A stretch of DNA of 6,774 nucleotides, from positions 1 through 6,774 of the forward strand of contig CAZGQY010000211.1 of NCBI GenBank assembly GCA_964528035.1, given 5' to 3'. The notes beneath the pieces are model-generated. The model ran no database searches. It saw nothing but the letters and a program-made list of their open reading frames with translations, and had not been told where the DNA came from. Below are positions 1-3,915 of the stretch, in pieces. The stretch is from CAZGQY01 sp964528035 (GTDB lineage Bacteria > Pseudomonadota > Gammaproteobacteria > Methylococcales > UBA1147). Both the position numbers and the translations under genes were made by a program. Position 1 is the stretch's first letter, and each line of letters starts with the position of its first letter.

Positions 1-200
1 GCCTTCACCCTGTGAGAAGGGAAGAAGTAGGCGAAAGCAAGGGTGCCCAAAGAAACTTTGATTATCTACCCAACAGGGACTCACAGTTATTGAGCGCGTA
101 TGTGAGATTTTAAGGAAGCTGTAGCCAAATCGGTCACCGAAACGAAAGCGAACCTTCGTAGGCAAATCTTGCACGTTTGGTTAAGGAGGCGAGTCGATTT
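1..200 (+). other. Non-coding, hairpin-rich stretch; possible fragment of a structured RNA
   Basis: No open frame of note on either strand. Several short stems are visible on the + strand: CCTTC (2-6) with GAAGG (16-20); a GC-GAAA-GC tetraloop at about 32-39; CAAAG (48-52) with CTTTG (56-60) around an AAA loop; CTCACA (80-85) with TGTGAG (101-106); and CGAA/TTCG pairing at about 140-158. A perfect AAGGAGG lies at 183-189 with no usable start codon behind it. Dense stems with GNRA-like loops and purine-rich joins recall domain I of a group II intron, but no domain V or reverse transcriptase is present here. The assignment is a guess; the hairpins themselves are directly visible. Confidence 0.3.
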
Positions 201-207
201 TTAGCAG

Positions 208-298
208 TGCATATAGATAAATAAGATTGACCCCTTATTTCTTGTTTATAGATAAAAAAGATTGACCCCTTATTTCTAGTTGTATGTTGCTATATGCA
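208..298. repeat. 9-bp inverted repeat framing the tandem duplication
   Basis: TGCATATAG at 208-216 is the exact reverse complement of CTATATGCA at 290-298. The arms enclose most of the tandem 35-bp copies, giving a 91-bp unit. Nothing inside is coding. It may be a miniature element or a mobile-element end; AT-rich 9-mers can pair by chance, so only the repeat is certain. Confidence 0.5.
212..281. repeat. Tandem duplication of a 35-bp unit
   Basis: Two head-to-tail copies, 212-246 and 247-281, differ at only two positions (33 of 35 identical). The shared core is AAGATTGACCCCTTATTTCT. The stretch is AT-rich apart from the GACCCC core. With two units directly abutting and no spacers it is not a CRISPR array. 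It could be a local duplication or a pair of protein-binding sites at the end of a mobile element. Confidence 0.85.
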
Positions 299-303
299 GA
301 AAA

Positions 304-430
304 ATATAACGCCTAGCTAACCTGAGCAAAACATTCCAGAGAATGGAACAGAGCACCGAACCCTGAATTTACTCACCGAACCCATAAAGAACCAAATGTT
401 TTGCTTCGGGTTGAGCGTCATGTTATGTGC
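304..430 (-). repeat. attC: attC recombination site of the hicBA cassette
   Basis: Folding the + strand (the bottom, recombinogenic strand relative to the cassette genes) gives the attC plan. The R box ATAAC (306-310) pairs with GTTAT (422-426). Then come 5-nt unpaired spacers, GCCTA (311-315) against GTCAT (417-421). The L region 316-335 pairs with 395-416, ending in an 11-bp perfect stem AGCAAAACATT / AATGTTTTGCT. G413 and T406 are left unpaired on one arm, the same bases and side as the extrahelical G and T that set strand choice in studied attC sites. The terminal region is about 59 nt (336-394). Total length of about 120-127 nt is close to Vibrio-type repeats. Confidence 0.78.
354..383. 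repeat. 10-bp direct repeat inside the attC terminal region
   Basis: CACCGAACCC occurs at 354-363 and again at 374-383, a 20-base period, within the variable terminal structure of the attC. It probably reflects local duplication; no function is implied. Confidence 0.6.
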
Positions 431-435
431 ATGAC

Positions 436-642
436 TTACAATTCTACATCATCAATTTCTGCAACTTTCATTAAATGCTTCTGTAATCCAAGCTTGAGCG
501 GCTTGTTGCCATGAACTGGGACAGAAATGCGAGCAGTTATTCCCGCTTTTGAATAAATATGGTGGCTTCCATTTATTCGCTTTAATTCCCAATCACTGCC
601 TTCAAGAAGCCGACAAAACCTTTTGCCGCTAATAGCTTTCAA
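436..642 (-). CDS. hicA: HicA-type mRNA interferase toxin
   Basis: The 68-aa product has the usual HicA length and pattern: an N-terminal ISGKRFCRLLEGSDWELKR segment followed by GSHHIY at residues 25-30. H27 of the GSH motif matches the catalytic histidine of this dsRBD-like RNase family, and a C-terminal KPLKLGLQKHLMKVA helix follows. Family members cleave mRNA when freed from the HicB partner. The start is TTG (640-642), overlapping the hicB stop as TTGA, which suggests translational coupling. I keep this start because MKAISGK aligns with the usual beginning of HicA proteins and no ATG lies nearby. The gene is the second of the pair and the last before the cassette attC. The catalytic residue is intact, so the toxin is probably functional. 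Confidence 0.9.
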   Translation of the reverse strand: MKAISGKRFCRLLEGSDWELKRINGSHHIYSKAGITARISVPVHGNKPLKLGLQKHLMKVAEIDDVEL

Positions 643-842
643 ACCACTATTTCCATGACCTTATCTTTTTCTGATACGGTAATATCCTGAACATCTATTG
701 ATAAACAACCTTCAACAGCTTCGTAAATATTGCTCAATAATTCATCAAAGGAATCACCTTGAGTTGCGCACCCGACGATGGAGGGTACTTCTGCCCAATA
801 GCCTCCTTCTTCTGCTTCATGTACTACTACTTTTAATTTCAT
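639..842 (-). CDS. hicB: HicB-type antitoxin, short form
   Basis: The 67-aa product carries the HicB partial RNase H-like fold signature: an early beta strand LKVVVHEAEEGGYWAEVPSIVGC, then TQGDSFDELLSNIYEAVEG. HicB proteins bind and neutralise HicA. This one is a short form: it ends soon after the core fold and shows no C-terminal ribbon-helix-helix or helix-turn-helix domain, so repression of its own promoter may be weak or absent. The start is ATG at 840-842, with a good ribosome site (TGAGG, 850-854) seven bases upstream. It precedes hicA, overlapping it by four bases; antitoxin-first order is common in cassette-borne HicBA pairs. The start lies only 28 bases inside the cassette boundary. 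Confidence 0.9.
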   Translation of the reverse strand: MKLKVVVHEAEEGGYWAEVPSIVGCATQGDSFDELLSNIYEAVEGCLSIDVQDITVSEKDKVMEIVV

Positions 843-849
843 AAATTTT

Positions 850-854
850 CCTCA
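850..854 (-). promoter_or_regulatory. Ribosome binding site of hicB
   Basis: TGAGG on the minus strand, seven bases before the hicB ATG. It supports that start and falls within the first bases of the cassette. Confidence 0.6.
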
Positions 855-870
855 TTTGTTGAGCACATAA

Positions 871-955
871 CATCTAAGCATTTATACGTCGCGCGCTCAC
901 AAAACTCAAGGTTTTCACAGAGCATTACCGCGTGACGTGTAAATGTCTGTTGGAC
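871..955 (-). repeat. attC: attC-like hairpin site upstream of the hicBA cassette
   Basis: A 17-bp stem pairs 879-895 with 929-945, with two G-T wobbles and no mismatch. The loop (896-928) contains a second small stem, AAAAC / GTTTT (901-905, 911-915). One end abuts the G/TT junction of the hicBA cassette. The other carries minus-strand GTCCAAC (949-955), a perfect match to the RYYYAAC consensus. This is what the 3' attC of a preceding cassette should look like. It is atypical in that the spacers between the stem and the two R boxes are unequal (7 and 3 nt, against about 5 each), so it may be degenerate. Confidence 0.5.
881..909 (-). promoter_or_regulatory. Candidate sigma70-type promoter for hicBA, inside the upstream attC-like hairpin
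   Basis: On the minus strand TTGAGT (904-909) and TATAAA (881-886) are separated by exactly 17 bases; they match the -35 and -10 consensus at 4 and 5 of 6 positions. Transcription would begin near 874, just before the cassette boundary at 870/871 and about 30 bases ahead of hicB. The -10 box is part of the long hairpin stem. The fit is by eye; no start-site data exist here. Confidence 0.45.
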
Positions 956-1252
956 TAAATCGACCCTGTAGATGATGGGGCGACTTTATATAAGGGGATT
1001 GTATTGTATCGGCGTGGTGGAAAGAAGGGTTTGGGCGGCAATTGGCCTTTCGATGGCAATAAAATTGGATAAAGTTTCATGTTGACATGAATGCATTTGT
1101 CCTGTGAGTGCGATCAATTTCAATCATCTGACAAAAAAATCAACAAAACGGTCTTTTTCTAAGTCGATAGCCAAGCTGGACCCCAGACCCATTTAAACCT
1201 GTCTGTATAACCTTGCTCAGCCAACACTCATTCTGTTCAATCGTCGGGGTCG
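956..1252. other. Gene-free stretch within the 843-1567 intergenic region
   Basis: No open frame that I can support on either strand, although a preceding integron cassette body would be expected here next to the 871-955 site. The one regular element is a 16-bp near-palindrome at 1076-1091, TTCATGT-TG-ACATGAA, which could be an operator or a chance hairpin. I see no riboswitch, tRNA or terminator. Confidence 0.5.
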
Positions 1253-1396
1253 TCATCCTCCTGTTAACGGTTTAGGCAATAAAAGATAAATAACCTGTAA
1301 ATGACCCTGATGACATTTCGGGCATTGTTCCGATTTTTCTCCGGGTGTGGACGATATTGCTTTGCTGGCCTTAGAAAGGGTTTCTTTTTTATTCAC
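1253..1396 (-). pseudogene. Short remnant frame with CPKC motif, possibly the C-terminal end of a transposase
   Basis: A minus-strand frame of 47 codons runs from a GTG (1394-1396) to TGA (1253-1255). It encodes a Lys/Ser-rich beginning, then EQCPKCHQGHLQVIY and LLLPKPLTGG. A Cys-x-x-Cys knuckle followed by GHL and a short hydrophobic strand near the end of a protein resembles zinc-knuckle tails of some transposases; IS91-like proteins come to mind, but this is from memory. No upstream transposase body is present, and the GTG sits inside an inverted repeat with no ribosome site, so I read it as a leftover fragment. It could also be a chance frame. Confidence 0.35.
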
Positions 1397-1436
1397 CGCT
1401 AACCACTTTCGTTTCACTCTCCATGGCGGTTAGCGG
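1396..1436. repeat. Inverted repeat, 9-bp perfect arms
   Basis: CCGCTAACC (1396-1404) is the exact reverse complement of GGTTAGCGG (1428-1436), with a 23-base loop. A further TTCAC (1392-1396) to GTGAA (about 1445-1449) pairing lies outside after an asymmetric gap. It overlaps the beginning of the CPKC-containing remnant. It may be a mobile-element end or a REP-like hairpin. There is no T run, so it is not an obvious terminator. Confidence 0.6.
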
Positions 1437-1543
1437 CGGAAAAGTGAATTTTGAGGCATATTTCAGATTAAAAATCGTTAAAATTAACAGGCTAATTCAA
1501 GCGAGGGCAACAACGCAGATGGTCGCTTATCGGCGGATATCCC

Positions 1544-1562
1544 CGTCAATACAACTTTGACG
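1544..1562 (-). terminator. Stem-loop just after cobO; weak terminator or mRNA 3'-end hairpin
   Basis: CGTCAA (1544-1549) pairs perfectly with TTGACG (1557-1562) around a 7-base loop, beginning five bases past the cobO stop. No U tract follows on the transcript, so intrinsic termination is doubtful; protection of the operon's 3' end is as likely. Confidence 0.3.
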
Positions 1563-1567
1563 AAATA

Positions 1568-2167
1568 CTAATACTCAATACCCTTCTGTGCCTTAACCCC
1601 CTGATCTTTATAAGGATGCTTAATCGCTTTGATTTCACTCACCAGATCGGCACGGTCGATTAGAATTTGCGGTGCATGGCGTCCAGTGACGACGACGTGT
1701 TGCATTGCTGGGCGTTTGTCGAATGTTGCTATGACGCGATCTAAATCCAGATACTGGTATTTTAAAATGATGTTCAATTCATCGAGTACGACCAACTGAT
1801 AGTCTTCGGATAAGATCATTTTTTCCGCAGCAGACCAGGCTTGTTCAGCAGTGGCGATGTCCTGGTCGCGATTTTGAGTGTGCCAGGTAAATCCGTCTCC
1901 AACAGCCTGGAAATCAACATTTTCAAACTGGCTTAAAACTTTGCGTTCTCCGGTATCCATCGCGCCCTTGATAAATTGCACAACGCCAACCTGCATATCG
2001 TGACCCACGCCGCGCAGGGCCATTCCAAATGCTGCGCTGGATTTTCCTTTGCCAGATCCTGTGTTTACAATCAGCAGACCTTTTTCTAGTGTGGCTTTGG
2101 CTTGTTTTTTATCATAGCCAGCTTTGCGTTTTTCGACCATGCGTTGGTAATCTTCTGTATTTTTCAT
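1568..2167 (-). CDS. cobO: Cob(I)yrinic acid a,c-diamide adenosyltransferase (CobO/BtuR/CobA family)
   Basis: This cytoplasmic enzyme transfers the 5'-deoxyadenosyl group of ATP to reduced corrinoids, the step after cobalt insertion and reduction. Of 199 aa, residues 36-44 form the family's P-loop TGSGKGKSS, VVLDELN at 126-132 is the Walker B-like segment, TGRHAP is at 161-166, and the tail HPYKDQGVKAQKGIEY is a family hallmark. I chose ATG at 2165-2167 over the first in-frame ATG (2242): MKNTEDYQRMVEKRKAGYD matches the usual N-terminus, the longer form would add 25 atypical residues and overlap the preceding gene, and a weak GGA (2177-2179) lies nine bases upstream. It follows the chelatase locus after 34 bases and ends the operon. 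Function is near certain; the start is likely. Confidence 0.95.
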   Translation of the reverse strand: MKNTEDYQRMVEKRKAGYDKKQAKATLEKGLLIVNTGSGKGKSSAAFGMALRGVGHDMQVGVVQFIKGAMDTGERKVLSQFENVDFQAVGDGFTWHTQNRDQDIATAEQAWSAAEKMILSEDYQLVVLDELNIILKYQYLDLDRVIATFDKRPAMQHVVVTGRHAPQILIDRADLVSEIKAIKHPYKDQGVKAQKGIEY

Positions 2168-2201
2168 ATCGCTGGATCCGTAAGTTGGGATGTATAGAGA
2201 G

Positions 2202-2885
2202 TTATACAATCGGTAGCTCGTCCAAAGCAAGTAGTTTCGCATTCAGTGTTCGAGCAATTTGTTTGCATCGGCCCAGAGGGCTTGGGCCGCTTTCCATATC
2301 GACGATGCAGATATCTGCCGGGGTAGTCAGGGTATTGAACTGTTCTTTGCTGCGACCATCTGTAAATATGATTAAGTGTTGAGCTTCGTCAGGAAAGCGT
2401 CTGGATTCTTTTTTCATAGTCGCCAGTGCGGTTTTTAATCCTTGCAGTAGAGGTGTACCGCCGCCACCTTTGATTTGTTCGATTTTTGAGTAGGGTTTTA
2501 TCATTGCCCGTTTCGCGGGTATCGTAATTTCGATGCCTTGCCCGGATAGTTGAATCAGGCTGGTACGCGCCCGCTGCAAATAGGCGCTTTCCATGATTTG
2601 AACGATGGCACCTTTGGCTTTACTAAGCGCTTTGTTTCGATACGTTGATCCGGAACAATCCAGAATAATCACTAATAAAAGACGCTTTTTGAAAATATGC
2701 GTTTTTCGTTTTAGATGTTTGGATTTTAGTGATCGACCTTTCGACTCGATCAAGGTGGAAAACCAATCTATTTCAGAACCCGACCTGGAATTTTTGATTG
2801 ATAGCGATTGTCCAGGGGCGATGCCGTAGTCCCGCTGTTCTGAGTTATGTGCTGCTGTATTTGCCGCAGATGGTGAGATCAGACT
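2202..2885 (-). CDS. chlD: VWA domain of the chelatase medium subunit (ChlD C-terminal half, -1 frame)
   Basis: The 227 codons encode a von Willebrand A domain with a complete MIDAS metal site: DCSGS, then T of KGGGGTPLL, then D of FTDGRS. The segment GSEIDWFSTL ahead of it matches the conserved G-x-DW-x-x-TL region before the VWA domain in ChlD/BchD and related proteins. In this frame a stop (TAA, 2892-2894) lies directly before the A run at 2885-2893. The first ATG, GTG or TTG is a TTG at 2751-2753, which would cut off the conserved IDW region. Independent initiation is therefore unlikely, and the region is best read as the frameshifted extension of the ATPase frame. ChlD-type VWA domains hold the ATPase ring against the large subunit, here CobN. 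Confidence 0.85.
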   Translation of the reverse strand, partial: SLISPSAANTAAHNSEQRDYGIAPGQSLSIKNSRSGSEIDWFSTLIESKGRSLKSKHLKRKTHIFKKRLLLVIILDCSGSTYRNKALSKAKGAIVQIMESAYLQRARTSLIQLSGQGIEITIPAKRAMIKPYSKIEQIKGGGGTPLLQGLKTALATMKKESRRFPDEAQHLIIFTDGRSKEQFNTLTTPADICIVDMESGPSPLGRCKQIARTLNAKLLALDELPIV

Positions 2886-3910
2886 TTTTTTTTAATGATC
2901 GAATCCAGGCTGCGTCGATCTCCAATAGAGGCGGGTTGTGGCGGAACTTCGCCCCAGTCGCTATCGGCAGAATGCTTATCCTGTTGATCAGCGCTGGGTG
3001 GTTGAAATGCCTGGTTTGATGAGTTGCTGTCTGGTCTTGATTTTCGTCGGTGCAATAAAGCAAATTCTGCAACTGACTCAATATCCTGTTCCTGGATTGT
3101 GCAACGTCCATGCAATGCTGCATGGGCTCTGGCGGCTTTCAAGAAAGTTAAATCAGCACGTACGCCATCGACTCTGGCAGAAAAGCATAATTCAGCGACT
3201 TTTTCGCGACTTTGCTGATCGTATTCAATATTTTCCATTAAGTTTTGGGCATTACGACAATTTTCTTTGAGGTTTTTTTGATGTGCCAGCCATCGATCAC
3301 AGAATGCTTTGGGGTTTTCGTCAAATGCCAGCCTGTGCCTGACAATTTCGGTGCGTTGTTCGGTGGGAATTTCCTCATCAAGGCGTACACACAGGCCGAA
3401 CCGGTCAAGTAATTGAGGCCGCAATTCGCCTTCGTCGGGATTCATGGTGCCGATCAGGACAAAATGTGCCGCATGTTCATGAGACAGACCGTCGCGCTCA
3501 ACACGATTGATTCCGGATGCTGCAACATCTAGCAACAGATCGACAAGATGATCTGCCAGTAGATTGACCTCATCGACATAGAGCATGCCATTATGGGCTC
3601 TATGTAACAGTCCCGGTAGAAATTCTACAGATCCGTCTGCTAATACTTTTTCAAGATTCAGAGAGCCGAGTAAGCGTTCTTCACTGCTTCCCAAGGGTAG
3701 GGTTACCATCTGTCCATTTAACAGCAGATCCGCTAAGGCTCTGGCGCATGTTGATTTTGCGGTTCCGCGTGGACCTTCGATGAGTACTCCGCCAATGCCA
3801 GGGTCAATTGCAGCGAGAATTAAGGCGAGTTTCAAGCGTTCCTGAGCGATGATCGCGCTAAACGGGTAGTTCATTGACTGTGGTTGAGTTGTTGGGCGTT
3901 CAGGGTGCAC
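2202..3910 (-). CDS. chlD: Cobaltochelatase medium subunit ChlD, ATPase-VWA fusion by -1 frameshift at A9
   Basis: Joining the ATPase frame through its third AAA codon (2885-2887) to the VWA frame by a one-base backward slip gives about 569 aa: AAA+ module (about 15-290), a Pro/Asp/Gln-rich linker (about 290-380), and VWA (about 410-569) with MIDAS residues D418, S420, S422, T486 and D518. This is the domain order and roughly the length of a medium subunit. Reading resumes as KKK-SLISPSAAN with no lost or strange residues. Alternatives are transcriptional slippage adding one A, a homopolymer sequencing error, or a recent inactivating deletion. I favour programmed slippage because the ATPase half is itself a plausible small subunit and no other small-subunit gene is seen beside cobN. 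Confidence 0.75.
2879..3910 (-). CDS. ChlI-type AAA+ ATPase, small chelatase subunit (in-frame product of chlD)
   Basis: This 343-aa ATPase has Walker A EGPRGTAKST (45-54), Walker B LYVDE (110-114), sensor-1 TMN (155-157), an LLDRFGL arginine (R170), the GVRADLTFLKAARA sensor-2 segment (249-262) and an LLHRRK end to the ATPase module (285-290). These are typical of the Mg/Co-chelatase I subunit, which forms a hexameric ring and powers metal insertion by the large subunit. After 290 comes a Pro/Ser/Asp/Gln-rich tail normally seen as the ChlD linker, ending in IIKKKV and a TGA right after the A run. The start is taken as GTG (3908-3910), five bases past cobN; ATG at 3872-3874 (residue 13, MNYPFSAIIAQE) is an equally good choice, as that is where family similarity begins. 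Neither has a clear ribosome site. Confidence 0.88.
   Translation of the reverse strand: MHPERPTTQPQSMNYPFSAIIAQERLKLALILAAIDPGIGGVLIEGPRGTAKSTCARALADLLLNGQMVTLPLGSSEERLLGSLNLEKVLADGSVEFLPGLLHRAHNGMLYVDEVNLLADHLVDLLLDVAASGINRVERDGLSHEHAAHFVLIGTMNPDEGELRPQLLDRFGLCVRLDEEIPTEQRTEIVRHRLAFDENPKAFCDRWLAHQKNLKENCRNAQNLMENIEYDQQSREKVAELCFSARVDGVRADLTFLKAARAHAALHGRCTIQEQDIESVAEFALLHRRKSRPDSNSSNQAFQPPSADQQDKHSADSDWGEVPPQPASIGDRRSLDSIIKKKV
2885..2893 (-). promoter_or_regulatory. A9 slippery site for -1 frameshifting (or transcriptional slippage)
   Basis: The coding strand reads ATT AAA AAA AAA GTC TGA in the ATPase frame, giving an in-phase A-AAA-AAA heptamer followed by G, which allows full re-pairing of both tRNA-Lys after a one-base backward slip. 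The 0-frame stop lies at 2879-2881 and the -1-frame stop at 2892-2894, so the two frames overlap for only 13 bases, almost all of it the A run. A GGA lies ten bases upstream. I find no strong hairpin at the usual 5-9 base distance; a bulged CAG-GGG / CCC-CTG stem about 47 bases downstream is too far to count. Confidence 0.7.
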
Positions 3911-3915
3911 GTTGT

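Larger units (their letters stand above)
310..870 (-). mobile_element. Integron gene cassette carrying hicB-hicA
   Basis: On the minus strand the unit runs from a G/TTATGTGC junction (863-871), through hicB and hicA, to a 3' attC ending at the G of GTTATAT (304-310). This is the standard cassette layout of gene followed by attC. The R'' box of the attC (minus GCACATAAC, 422-430) is the perfect 9-base complement of GTTATGTGC at the far boundary, as expected because these two sequences form the paired R boxes in the free circle. The cassette would be about 561 bp. Toxin-antitoxin cassettes are common in sedentary chromosomal integrons. No intI is in the window, so this could be part of a longer array or an orphan cassette. 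Confidence 0.75.

Noticed and set aside
212..281. CRISPR array
   Set aside because: Only two copies, directly abutting, with no spacers.
1396..1436. A third attC site
   Set aside because: Arms contain GCTAACC/GGTTAGC, reminiscent of the true site's L region, but there is no unpaired spacer, no outer R box pair of the right form and no extrahelical bases.
843..1567. Cobalamin riboswitch near cobO
   Set aside because: No B12-box-like sequence or matching fold seen; the region is downstream of the operon, so a riboswitch for it would lie upstream of cobN, outside the window.
2168..2242. Longer CobO starting at ATG 2240-2242
   Set aside because: The extra 25 residues are unlike the family, overlap the end of the VWA frame, and have no ribosome site.
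2029..2382. Plus-strand open frame of 117 codons, and other antisense frames across cobN and chlD
   Set aside because: They lie opposite well-supported genes, show no recognisable domain and read like translation shadows.
2202..2753. VWA protein as an independent gene starting at TTG 2753
   Set aside because: The conserved IDW region lies upstream in the same frame, no ribosome site precedes the TTG, and the frame opens exactly at the A9 run.
2884..2893. T9 on the + strand as a terminator
   Set aside because: No + strand gene precedes it and no GC-rich stem adjoins it; its meaning is the A run on the coding strand.
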